Shown here: one piece after another, positions 39,781 to 50,434 of the stretch
Position numbering within the stretch: position 1 is the first letter of the stretch
Layout of the letters: each line of letters begins with the position of its first letter
Assembly: GCF_000006445.2 (NCBI RefSeq)
Contig: NC_006048.2
Coordinates: forward strand, 806,001-870,000
DNA: 64,000 nucleotides
Source of the DNA: Debaryomyces hansenii CBS767
Taxonomy: Eukaryota > Ascomycota > Pichiomycetes > Serinales > Debaryomycetaceae
Reading direction: 5' to 3'
Translations under genes and position numbers: made by a program
The notes under the pieces: model-generated
What the model was told of the DNA's origin: nothing
The model's database searches: none
Seen by the model: only the letters and a program-made list of their open reading frames with translations

Positions 39781-40803
39781 ATGAGTGATGGATATAAACC
39801 GGACGAGTATCTTTCAACAATAGATGTATGCCCTACGTTTCTATTGAAATAACTACGCAATTAGCAAAAGTTTAGAAAAAATACTAACATGATTCTCAGG
39901 CAATATTAAGCGTCGCAAACCTTGAACAGGTAACAGTCAAGAAGATAAGGAATGCTTTACAAGAGCTTTTTGGAGTGAATTTAAAACCACATAAGGTACG
40001 TTAAATAAGACAATTCGATAATTCAATATTTTGTATATTGAACCTGGCTTAACCGGAGACTAACATATGATATTAGAAAGAGATAAATGAGGTTATATTA
40101 GAAAGATACTACGATCTTGTTAATAAAAGGAAAGAGGATACAAGAACGGAAGAAGAAAGGAAAAAAGAAGTAGAAAAGCAGGATGCATTGATGGCTGTAA
40201 GGCTTCTGAAGTCGAATCTCAAGACACCTGTTAAGAGACAGAAGAAAGCATCGCCTAAAAAGACAAAGGAGAAAGATCCAGCCAAAAACAGAAACAGTGC
40301 GTTTTTCCAAGAACAGCATTTGTCGAATGAACTTGCAGATGTACTAGGTGTAGAAAAGTGCTCTCGGCCCCAAGTGGTGAAACAACTTTGGACCTATATC
40401 AAAGATAATAACCTACAGAATCCCGACGACAAAAGACAGATTATATGTGATACTAAACTTCAGGCATTGTTCAAAAAGAGTATGTTATTTTTTTAGATTC
40501 TTCGTTCAATGGGCTGCATGCACGATGGAATCTCCTGAAGCAACCTGTCAACCCTAACTTGAACGCAACAAGTACTTCTGAAAATAAATTACTAACTATT
40601 TAGAATCGGTGGGAGCATTTGAAATGAACAAATTCTTGAGTCATCATATATTTAAGCCGGAGGAGGTTCATCAGCCCACCAATGAACCAGATCAAAATAG
40701 CGACTCTAGTGTAAATAATGAAAAACCAAAGCCAGTAAAGTCCAAGACCACTAAACTGGAATCAAAGGCCCAAGATTCCTCGCCAGAAAGTGAGGAACAA
40801 TAG
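39781..40803 (+). CDS. UAF30: SWIB/DEK-C protein of the Uaf30/Tri1 family, three introns
   Basis: Exons: 39781-39825, 39900-39995, 40077-40479 and 40604-40803; introns of 74, 81 and 124 nt have donors GTATGC, GTACGT and GTATGT, branch sites TACTAAC, GACTAAC and TACTAAC, and TCAG/TTAG acceptors. The joined frame gives 247 aa. The N-terminal DEK-C-type domain (about 1-65) reads YLSTIDAILSVANLEQVTVK across the first junction, matching the Uaf30 N-terminus; the SWIB domain (about 115-200) has ELADVLGVEKCSRPQVVKQL and LFKKKSVGAFEMNKFLSHH across the last junction. Uaf30 belongs to the RNA polymerase I upstream activating factor; Tri1 is its paralogue, and I cannot separate the two. Confidence 0.85.
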
Positions 40804-41078
40804 TTGAATCATCATACTACATTTCACAATTTCCTGGATAATGAATCAACATGATGATTATTCTTATTTAAATAGCACAATATTCTACATATCTTGTAGC
40901 TCAGCAACCATATAGACAATATACTATTATGTATTGGAACTATAGAAGAATATATATGCAGTATCATTGTTTTGCCTGTTTATTTACTAGACACAGCTTT
41001 ATTGCGACATCTTATGACATAAGGTCCATCGTCACTATAAGATTTCAACCCTTCAGAAAAGTATAGTTCTAATCCTTT

Positions 41079-44000
41079 ATGCTGACTAGGAGTAAGGAAC
41101 CCTCGAGCAGGTCGCAAAGTATTGCGTCTAGTATGCTAATGGCCGAGGACAAGGCCTATGATAATGTCGATATAACTAAATTATATGAAGCAGTATTGAA
41201 GATAACCATATTAGAATATTGTAATGAAGCGAGATTTAGGACTCCGATAATAGAGGCTCCACAGCCTAATTCTTCGAATGTATCGGTAAATTCCTCATCT
41301 ACAAATTCCAAGCTTCTGAAAAGCTCCAAGTCCTCTGAAATAAGTGACCCTAAGCTCCCGACATATCTATTGGCAAGCTTAGAGACCAGGTTGAATTTGA
41401 TTGCTATGAAAAAATCAGGAACCCATCTTGACGAGATGACAAGGAGATCATTATTGAGATTGTACAGTGAGTTGCTTGATCCGAAGTTCAAGGCAGATGT
41501 AGCAAGTGTTAATAAACCAGAGTATTTGGTGATGAAATTCGTGTCGTGTGCTAATAAAGAACTAGTTAAGGTTGGTACTATACCAAGCAGTGAAATGAGT
41601 TCAGTTATTTTTAAACAGGCAGGGAGTTTCGTGCAAATTTTGATAAGTTTGATTCAAAAAGACAAGAACAGTGATGTTATTATTGCAAAATTGCAAGAAC
41701 ATAAGGAGTCACTCAAGCCCAGCAACAAATCAAAACCAACGCAATCGACGGCATCTTCTTCTACAGCAGGTTCCATAGTAAAATATCCTCAACCATCCTT
41801 CAGAATAACCGATATAGATCAAGGATATATTAATTTACTTACAGAATTGTTCTCAATCGACCAGGTCAAATTGCAACAAGATATTTTTAAATTTAAAGAT
41901 CTATCTCAACCTAAAGCATTGCATAAAGATATAAATCAAATTTTATTCTACTTGGATAAGGACTTAGGCCAGTTCACTTCAAAGAGTTTCTCAAACGAAA
42001 AGGCGTATGATGAATGGAAAGAAAGAGAAAAGTATGGTTGTGAACAATTAATGTCGAAATATCATATACCCTCTAACATGAAACTTTTACCCGTTCCTCC
42101 GCTACCTTCTGGCGAAGACTTCTATGTCTTTCCAACATCTTCATCGACGAAGCCTTTCTTCGTAATATTGGCAAAATTATGTCTTGAATATGAGTATAAG
42201 ACAAATTCCGCAGAATTATCGTCTTTTGATAAACCTTTTTTCTCAAAACAAGTTCAGAATCTTGTTGGTATTTGTGCAAGATTCTGGAGAATTGATTATC
42301 CCACAAGAGCAGTTTCGTTGTATACGGCTTCTCACTTATCTGGGATACTTAAAGATCCATTCTTCGAACTGAGCAATGCGAAAGAACTTGGACCAATAGA
42401 CATTGAAATGTCTACTAAGATGTTTTTTGCTTGTAAGAGGATAATTGAAGAACAAGGAAAGTTAGACTGGGATGAAAAGGCTAACTGGTCCTTTAAAGAC
42501 CAAGATGAGTGGATTAAGAATTCATCATATTCATACAATGAAACATTATTTGGAATCAAAGAGTCATTAGTACAAATTTTCAATAAGTCATCTAAACCAA
42601 AGTTTGGTCCGTATTTGGCATTTTTGGGTGATTTCTTAGAATCTGATGTGTTATTTCCATCAGTAGAAGATATGGGATTGCATAGAAAGTGGGAAAAGAA
42701 GCTATCAAAAACTTTGCTTAGGACTTCAGAAATCAGGTATGCTGAATTGCTAAGCAACTTACCTCGAGACAACACCCTTGACATTATTCATATTTTGGAT
42801 ATTTCTGATAGCATTGTAAATGACATTAGGATGTTACAAAAGAGATATAAAAATCCATTGCTAGGTTTTTTGAATGTTTCTCGTACAGTGGCAGCCGTTA
42901 TAACAGGTATGTTTGCTGCTGATGCAAAAAATATTTTGAAACACATCGACGCATATGCAAAAACTAAAAATCAAGTTTTACCTTACGGTGACATATTGGA
43001 GGCATATAAATCTTTATATGAAATACGAGACATACATAATCAGGTTTCATCAACAGGATCAATTTTCAAGTTTAATTTGGAAGGATTTTTTTATCCCTTC
43101 TTGCAAGATTGGATAACAGAAAGTGGTGAGAAGATTTCTAGCATTATCCACCGAGCTATGACTAATGATGACTTCCAACCTATAGATTTGAATAGAGATG
43201 ACAAAAAGTTTAGTTCTTCAGTATTGGATATTTTTACATTAATCAAGGAGTTTTTAAAGATCTTGAATAGCTTAAATTGGTCAAATGAGTTCCAATTAGC
43301 TAAAATGTACACTACTTTGTTGAAAAGCATATCCGACGGGGTGCTTTATTATGCTAACACCACGTCGGATAAAATCATTAAGGACCTAGATGAGGAAGAA
43401 CAGGCAAAACTCGCTGCTGAGGCTAATAATGATTCATTAGAGAAAAGGAAAAGTGCTAATTGGTTCGATGAAGTTAAGAACGTTGTTTCAAATATTCAGA
43501 ACAATACCAATAAATTTGAAATAGCTGAATCGTATAACTTCAAACCAGAGCTATGTATTGCATTAAATAATCTAGATGCAATGATGCAACAATTGACAAA
43601 GTTGGAAGATATGCTAGACCCTGAGATGATTTCTAATACTGTTGCGGCATTCGACCCTAGCTTACAGAAAAATTATACTAGTCATATTTTTTCATTACGA
43701 ATAATCAAAGCTGAAAATTTGAAGTCTGCCACTTCTTCATCATCCGTACATCCATATATTACTATGATTGACACAAAAGTTCGAAAAACAATTGGTAAAA
43801 CTAGAACTATCAGTAATAACTGCAATCCTGAATGGGACGAAGAATTTGAGTTGACAATTCCTGCCAATTCGTCACTTACTATTTCGACAACAGTTTGGGA
43901 CGAGAGGTTTGGTACACATTCTATTTGCGGTAGAGCTCTATTGCAATTAGATCCAAGAAGATTTAAGCATGATGGGATTCCTCAAGAAGTGTATCTCGAT

Positions 44001-45083
44001 TTAGATTCGCAAGGTAGAGTATTGATAGAAATTGCAGTTGAAAGTGAAAGAGTAGATGCAATTTTTGTTATGGGAAGAGCTCATAGGTGTTTGAAAAGAT
44101 GTCAAGAACGATGCATTAAATTAATTGTTGAAAAGTTTTCCAGGTTCATTCATTATTGCTTCTCAAGAGCAAACTTAAAATCTATATGTGGGAGTAATGG
44201 AAACATTAAACCTACGCAAGAGCAGATGGATAACGCAATGATGCCATTATATAATTACTTGAATCTGAATTTGCAAGTTTTAGCCGAATATTTAAGTAAA
44301 CATTTGTTAATGAAAGTTATGTTGGCTACCTGGGCGGTGGTGGTTTCGAGTGCTGATGAGCTTTTGTTGCCCAAACTAGCAAGTGCGACTACATTTCATC
44401 TTTCAAACATTGGTTCTAAACTCAAGCCCAATAATGCGACTAATTCCAATAGTGGTTGGCAATCGGCAGTTAGTTCTGCGATGGCTAATGTCACTAATTC
44501 CATTGGGATCAGTGGCTTTGGAAAGCTGTTAACGAATACAGAACTTGAAACAGTTTTCGGTTGGCTCCACTTTTTATGTTTCGATTTCTTTCATAATGAT
44601 GGTAACGGACCACCAGTTAAAGATTTAAAAAATGAGCAATATCAAGCATTGTTACTTGTCCCAGTTTATTATGATGGCGATGTCAATTATCTAACTCTGG
44701 AAGTTGACCGATTATCACCTGCCTTCGTCATGATGTTGCGTGGTAGAAATAACTTCGATGACTCGCCATCTTCAGAGACAAAGAAGACAAAGAACGGCCA
44801 AAGAAGTATGAGTAGAGCCGGTACGATAGTCAGAAATAAAACAATTGTAGCCAATGCTACTGCCAAAGCCAGAGCAAAGGCTGATAAAGAAGCGCAAGAA
44901 GCGAAATCTGATCCCATCGCTGCACAAACGTTAACTGAAGATATAATTCTTAGACTTTTGTTGATTAAAGATGAAAAGGCATTTGTCGCTCGAAGATTAG
45001 AACAGAGAGAGAAAATGGCACACAGTATTGCGACAGAGAGGTTAGCAAAAGCTGCTGCTGAAGGTAGGTTTGCTAGACCTTAA
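41079..45083 (+). CDS. C2 and MUN domain protein (Munc13-like)
   Basis: Product of 1334 aa. An N-terminal helical region leads into MUN/DUF810-type segments (about 330-800), a C2 domain (about 864-990: FSLRIIKAENLKS, NPEWDEEFELTIP, TVWDERFGTHSICGRALLQL), then a second MUN part (about 1000-1170, with NYLNLNLQVLAEYLSKHLLMKVMLATWAVV) and a charged C-terminus. The order resembles fission-yeast Ync13/Git1 and fungal Munc13-like proteins involved in exocytosis and septum integrity. I know of no clear S. cerevisiae orthologue. In the C2 loops only some calcium-type Asp positions are visible, so Ca2+ binding is unsure. Confidence 0.8.
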   Translation: MLTRSKEPSSRSQSIASSMLMAEDKAYDNVDITKLYEAVLKITILEYCNEARFRTPIIEAPQPNSSNVSVNSSSTNSKLLKSSKSSEISDPKLPTYLLASLETRLNLIAMKKSGTHLDEMTRRSLLRLYSELLDPKFKADVASVNKPEYLVMKFVSCANKELVKVGTIPSSEMSSVIFKQAGSFVQILISLIQKDKNSDVIIAKLQEHKESLKPSNKSKPTQSTASSSTAGSIVKYPQPSFRITDIDQGYINLLTELFSIDQVKLQQDIFKFKDLSQPKALHKDINQILFYLDKDLGQFTSKSFSNEKAYDEWKEREKYGCEQLMSKYHIPSNMKLLPVPPLPSGEDFYVFPTSSSTKPFFVILAKLCLEYEYKTNSAELSSFDKPFFSKQVQNLVGICARFWRIDYPTRAVSLYTASHLSGILKDPFFELSNAKELGPIDIEMSTKMFFACKRIIEEQGKLDWDEKANWSFKDQDEWIKNSSYSYNETLFGIKESLVQIFNKSSKPKFGPYLAFLGDFLESDVLFPSVEDMGLHRKWEKKLSKTLLRTSEIRYAELLSNLPRDNTLDIIHILDISDSIVNDIRMLQKRYKNPLLGFLNVSRTVAAVITGMFAADAKNILKHIDAYAKTKNQVLPYGDILEAYKSLYEIRDIHNQVSSTGSIFKFNLEGFFYPFLQDWITESGEKISSIIHRAMTNDDFQPIDLNRDDKKFSSSVLDIFTLIKEFLKILNSLNWSNEFQLAKMYTTLLKSISDGVLYYANTTSDKIIKDLDEEEQAKLAAEANNDSLEKRKSANWFDEVKNVVSNIQNNTNKFEIAESYNFKPELCIALNNLDAMMQQLTKLEDMLDPEMISNTVAAFDPSLQKNYTSHIFSLRIIKAENLKSATSSSSVHPYITMIDTKVRKTIGKTRTISNNCNPEWDEEFELTIPANSSLTISTTVWDERFGTHSICGRALLQLDPRRFKHDGIPQEVYLDLDSQGRVLIEIAVESERVDAIFVMGRAHRCLKRCQERCIKLIVEKFSRFIHYCFSRANLKSICGSNGNIKPTQEQMDNAMMPLYNYLNLNLQVLAEYLSKHLLMKVMLATWAVVVSSADELLLPKLASATTFHLSNIGSKLKPNNATNSNSGWQSAVSSAMANVTNSIGISGFGKLLTNTELETVFGWLHFLCFDFFHNDGNGPPVKDLKNEQYQALLLVPVYYDGDVNYLTLEVDRLSPAFVMMLRGRNNFDDSPSSETKKTKNGQRSMSRAGTIVRNKTIVANATAKARAKADKEAQEAKSDPIAAQTLTEDIILRLLLIKDEKAFVARRLEQREKMAHSIATERLAKAAAEGRFARP

Positions 45084-45272
45084 GCTTTCTTCGGTGTTTG
45101 CTCGCATTGACATTACATATATCGTTTTGTATTAAATAACTTTTCTTGCAACTTAACGAAATAAAGTAAACATAGACTAATTGAAATACATAACGAACTA
45201 ACTTAACAACGTAATAATAAAAATACATGAACTTTCATGTTTAAAGTACAATTATTCAAAAGTTCCACAATG

Positions 45273-48200
45273 CTAACCCTGTTTGTCATTTCCACTTGTG
45301 GAAGTTTGTTCAGATTGCTGACCCTCCACCAACATCGAAGCATCATCTTGGTTAACAGTTGTTTCATCTGTTGTGGTGTCATTGCCATCCTGTTGGATTG
45401 TCGTGTCATTGTTTTCTTGAATAACAGTAGTATCAGCATCATTGTCATGATTTGCCTTACCACTTATTGTTGGTGGGGGGAGTAATTTAGTTGGTACCGA
45501 ATTTTCCTTTTCATCTTTATTTGACGATTCAATATCCATATTGTCAGCTTCATAATTTTCTCCTTTCTTTTCGTCCCCAGTCTCACCAACACCTTGTTCT
45601 TCCTCCTTCGCATCATTTTTCGCTTCCTTTTCTTTTACAAATTTTGTATAGGTATTTGCACCTTTTTCAAATAAAAGCTTAACCTTTTCTTCACAAATAT
45701 CAGTATTCTCCTCCGATACTGTCAGCTTCCATCCGGTTTCTTCATTATTTATTAAACTCTTCAATTTTTCTACCTTATCTGACTTATCTTTCGAATCCTC
45801 TGATTGTTTATTATAGACAAAATTGGAAGTAAACTCGTCGTGTGTATCAGCTTCAAAGAATAAACGATATGAATTTTCACAAACTGAAACCTTTAAACCT
45901 GTGTTAACACGGCCATCGCATTGATCTTCGTCAACACTCTCTATGAATGGTTTAGAAAATGGCATATTGATTTTTGAGGCAGATACACCTTCAGTTGGAT
46001 GAGACATAACATAACTAGTAACGTAGTAGTTATACTTCTCCTCTGCATTTTCATGATCATTGATTGTTAAGTCGTCAAGACTAACAAATTGAATGTTAAC
46101 CGAATTATCACCTTCCTTCAACGTTATTTTAAACATGTTTTCATCAGTAGTCATAAGGGATCTCACTTGCATACGGTACAATATTTGATCCTTCGCAGTG
46201 GAAATTGGATTACCTCTATCAGCTTCAAATAACACCATCATTTCAGAAGTCTTACTATCTGTTACGATTGTATGCATGTGCTTAACCATGGCTTGTACAA
46301 CCTTGTCGATGGTATAAATTTTGTAGGCTCTATTTCTATAACCTTGACGAAGTGTCTCTTCGAACCATTGATGCTCTATTTCGTCTTCAATGAGTTTTTC
46401 CGATAAATTTAACACTTGTACATAACAGTCCTTTGATCCCGAAATTTGAATTCCCATGTCCTCAAGTTGATGAGAAAGCAAGTTCAAATCTTTTGCAAAC
46501 TGGGGTGATTTTCTACTCCTAATTTCCTTACCAACAGTAGCATTCATAGCTTTAATTTCCTTCAACCTTTCATATAATGTTCTTAAATGACGGAAAAACA
46601 CATAAATGATAGTGTTGCAAAACAAATTATACTTATCACGCTTTTCTTCATTATTAGTAGTGTTATTCGCCAAGTCAGGTTGTGAGGAAGTAGCCTTGAT
46701 CCATAATTCGCTCAATTTATTAACGTCTTCTGCTCCCTCTTGATCTTCAGATTCACTTGATACTTGAGACGGAGATTCGGCACGGTCATCCTTCCTTGAT
46801 TTTGACTGCTTTTTCAACACGTCCCGTAGCAAATCGTTCTCACGATGACGCTTCTTCGCACTTGTATTGTCAATTTGTCCTTCCGAGGAATCACTGACCG
46901 AACCATCCACGTTGTTTTTCTCTTCGGGCTTATCAACCTTTTCTCTCTCAGACAAAGATTCTTTGATTTGTTCAGTCGATATATTGAAAAAGCGAGACAA
47001 GAAAAATTGAAAGAATTGACTCAATTTTTCCCTGTCATTGGCCGAATAGTTCGAAGAACGGTTTATAAAAACATCGGCCAATTTGAGAATGTCTACCAAA
47101 ATTTCATAATCCTCAAATTTATAGTTTAATTGTTCCTGTGGCTTTGGAGTTAAAGGATGCAATCTCTTATTTTGTTGCTCAACCTTGACTGTACTTATTT
47201 CACTAACCAACTGCCTAGTGGTTAATAACTTTTTATCTGCCTGTTTGAAAGTCAAACCTAAATGGTCCAAAGATTTATAGAATACTTTTTGTTCCATTTC
47301 TCTCCAAACTTTATTCCATTCCCTCTGAGATCTTTTCCATTCTTCATCCTTCTGTTTCAATCTCTTTAAAACAATAGGTACAGCAATTGCTGGATTTTCG
47401 TGAAGGGCGTCAATGACTTCGAATCCACGGTCTTTGTCATAAATCTTCCTAAGAACCTTCTTATAGATCGTCATTGATGTATGGCCAAGACCTGGAGGTA
47501 ACTTAAAGCTAGCCTTCTGCTCGGGTGTCATATTAGCTATTCTATTGGCAATTGTTTCTAGAGTCTGGATCGTTCTCAAGTTAGATTCCATGATAAAATC
47601 AAACTCGTGTCTTTCCTCTTCAATCTTAAAAAGAATTTCTTCATATTGATTCTTACGATGTGCAATAAAGCCAGAGTCTTCCGACGCCCATGTTGGATGG
47701 CCAACCCATTCATCATTTAATACCTCCCAACACATCTCGTCTCTTCCAGAACATGGCATATAAGTTTCAGCTTTAGGTAATTGTCTGTAGGATGGGCCAT
47801 ATGCTCTACACAAAGACAATTCAAGTTGATGCTTTTTGAATGTAATCGATTCAATATTTTGAGGCTTAACTTCATACCCCACAAACATTTTAAACCAATT
47901 AAGCAAATCAGGATGATTATCACCAATAAATGAATCTACCCTTTCGACTAATGTTTCTTTGTCGATAATGTCTTGAGAAAATAAATTCAAAATCTTCAAA
48001 AATTCATTGTAGGTTTGCTTGTTACCAATTGCCTTCTTCACCTTATCGAAAAAACTGATCTCTTCCAGCATTGAAGACTTGGCGGCTGCGGAAGGAGGTA
48101 CAGGCTCGGGAATGCCTGGCACCAACGTGGGATTTGTGACGACAGCTCCAGACTTATTTATAGTGGAACCAATTCTATTGCTTTTAGATGGTTGTGCACC

Positions 48201-49926
48201 TGAGCGTAAACTAGAATATTGAGACTCAGAATTATAGTTGTAATCATAAGGATAAGCCTCTGATACAGAGCTCTTCTTTCTTCTCATCATACTTGGATCT
48301 TCGTTCGCTTCGAGAATCGCAGCAACATCTTGCTTTCCTGGTGCACCAGGAACCATTGGATATCCGTGTTGCTGAAATTGTCCTTGAGATCCATTGGGAC
48401 TTAGACCAGTTGATCCTGTCGGAGGTTGAAAGTTACCTACTGGTGGTAACTGTGAGGTACCGTTGTTTGCACCATAAAACAAGTTTTCTTGTTGCTGTTG
48501 TAAATATCCTTGATTACTAGTGTCCGGCAAAAACTGCTTGAAATCGTCCAACAAATCGGGGGAGTTCGAAAATAGCACCGTCACTTGTTCGTATACTTCA
48601 CCAATTGGTTTTTGTTCGCGTTGGTACGTTTGTAAAATCTCTAGGAATTGCTTATAAATATCCGGTTGATTGGCAAATCTAGTTTTGATTTTATTGACGT
48701 AGGAAATGGCATGATTAAATTCAATCTGTCCTCCATTCTGTTGTTGCTGTTGTTGTTGCTGCTGCTGCTGTTGCTCGTGTGATGGAATGAAACGCCCGGG
48801 TGATGAACCAGGAATTGGTGGCTGATTTGCATGCTGCATTTGACCAGATTGTTCCTGGTTAGCATCATTATTCCAGCTTTGACCATACCCGATATTTGGT
48901 CTTGTGGTAGTTCCCGTTGGGGTTGTGACCCTTATTGGATTAGGGTCAGAAGGGTCTAGGGAGCATTCAATACGGTATCCAGGAGGTAAAAACGTATTAA
49001 AGCCTTGAATCAAGTTTGGGTGACCCCTAAACAAGGTCGATACCCGATCGATTACACCCGGGGTGTCGATGCTTTGAGATTTGAAATCTTTCATTATATC
49101 CAAAAAGTTGTTGTATACATCGGCCTGGTTATAAAACTGAATCTTTACCTGGTCCAAGTACGATAATGCATCCTTCACATTCAAAGGTCTATACACACTG
49201 CTAGTTGTGGAACGGTTTGGCACTCCCTGAGGCATATTTGGAGGGCCATTATTAACATGTTGTTCGTTGCCGGCCGCAATAGTTGCCGGTGGCGGTAACT
49301 GGCTCGGTGGATTATTCAACGCAGCATTCGATGGTCTCCGAAGCTCTTGTGGTGGTTTTGGTTGTTCTGGTGGAGGCTAGAAATGTTAGTATCGGTCTTG
49401 CAATATTTTGCTCGCACTGCTTCGAGCCTATCTAGTGAACATACTTGATTGAAAGGTATCCCTTCGTGTCCAGGGTTGATGGATGGAATACTGAACCCAT
49501 GGCCGGGTTGTGGGTGACCTGCTCCGTTGCCTAAGCTTGGAAGACTAGGTAATGGATAAAATGGTTGTCCCCCTGCAAAATTAGTTAGTACCGAATTATT
49601 CACTTTACCGCTTCCGTCGGCGACATCAGAAGGGTCCCTAAACCCCCCTGTCGGCCCAGACATATACATACCAGTCTCAAGAGTAGCCGGTGGCGGCAAA
49701 ACTGGAGGCTGTTGGCGACTAAAACTTGTTAGTAAATTTGAATCTTCCAAAGGTATCTGGTGGGGCCTGGCATATTCCTCGAGCGTCTCGAGCGCCCGTA
49801 GCGTCCCTACACGCTTCCTCCGTGGCGTTTCGACACAAAACTCCTCCCCGTATCCAAAACTACTTACTTGAACGGCTGGCTCAATGGGCGCTGCTGATTA
49901 TTCCAAGGATCTTGCTGATTCGTCAT
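45273..49926 (-). CDS. SIN3: Transcriptional corepressor scaffold Sin3, 3-4 exons
   Basis: Exons: 49926-49868, 49718-49445 and 49376-45273, with introns of 149 nt (GTAAGT...TACTAAC...TAG) and 68 nt (GTATGT...TACTAAC...TAG). Joined, 1478 aa. A further perfect intron signature inside exon 2 (49671-49573, 99 nt, in frame) would give 1445 aa. In the longer form there are three PAH domains (about 174-235, 335-400, 554-615), a poly-Gln run (about 312-325), the HDAC-interaction domain (MPCSGRDEMCWEVLNDEWVG, GFIAHRKNQYEE) and a conserved C-terminal region (LYTIDKVVQAMVKH). Sin3 scaffolds Rpd3L and Rpd3S. Open frames starting at 49319 and 49750 begin at TTG; the ATG lies in exon 1. The acidic tail is Thr/Asp/Asn-rich. 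Confidence 0.93.
49573..49671 (-). other. Probable in-frame intron within SIN3 exon 2
   Basis: On the minus strand the segment starts GTATGT (49671-49666), contains TACTAAC 11 nt before its end and ends TTTTGCAG (AG at 49574-49573). Its length of 99 nt is divisible by three and it has no stop, so both the retained and the removed forms keep the SIN3 frame (ACT-G|GG-GGA junction). The signals are as good as those of the other SIN3 introns. Retention adds 33 Gly/Ser/Asp-rich residues upstream of PAH1. Confidence 0.7.
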
Positions 49927-50434
49927 TACTCTAATCTAAAATAATGATATTTTCAATTTTAGTGTTTGTAACCTTGTAAATGTGAACCAATCAGATCAAT
50001 TTTGTCTCTGTTCGATATGATTGCTATAATCCTAATCTTCTTCAACAACTCGACTAATCGATTAAAACTGACGTTTCCTTGTTTTCTGGTGTCTAATTGA
50101 TGAATTCTCTACTACGTTTTGTAGCATCACAACATTCGACTGAACTAAACGCTGTGCGGGTAACCCTTAAATCCGCTGAACTCATTGTAATGGGTTCTTT
50201 GGGTGTATACAGGATAAATTAAGTGCGGAATTAGCGCCAAAGAGAGGTCTCATGGGGGCCTCATTACGGAAGAGACGTCGTGTGTGGACTCAAGATAATA
50301 TCAATTATACTTCCCCATTGGGGGAGGTTGGAACCCGATGGAAAATGACAGGTCGGTTCTGACTACACCAAATATAGTCACGTGGATGCTACAATGTTGT
50401 GATACACTAAAAGATACGTTAAGGCATATAGCTT
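49927..50434. promoter_or_regulatory. SIN3 promoter region
   Basis: Spacer between the Lpx1-like gene and SIN3, both on the minus strand. A Cbf1-type TCACGTG occurs at 50378-50384. No gene seen. Confidence 0.4.

Noticed and set aside
50330..50345. Possible tRNA B-box (reverse strand GGTTCCAACC)
   Set aside because: The required purine after GTTC is missing and no A-box or cloverleaf could be drawn; no tRNA was supported anywhere in the window.
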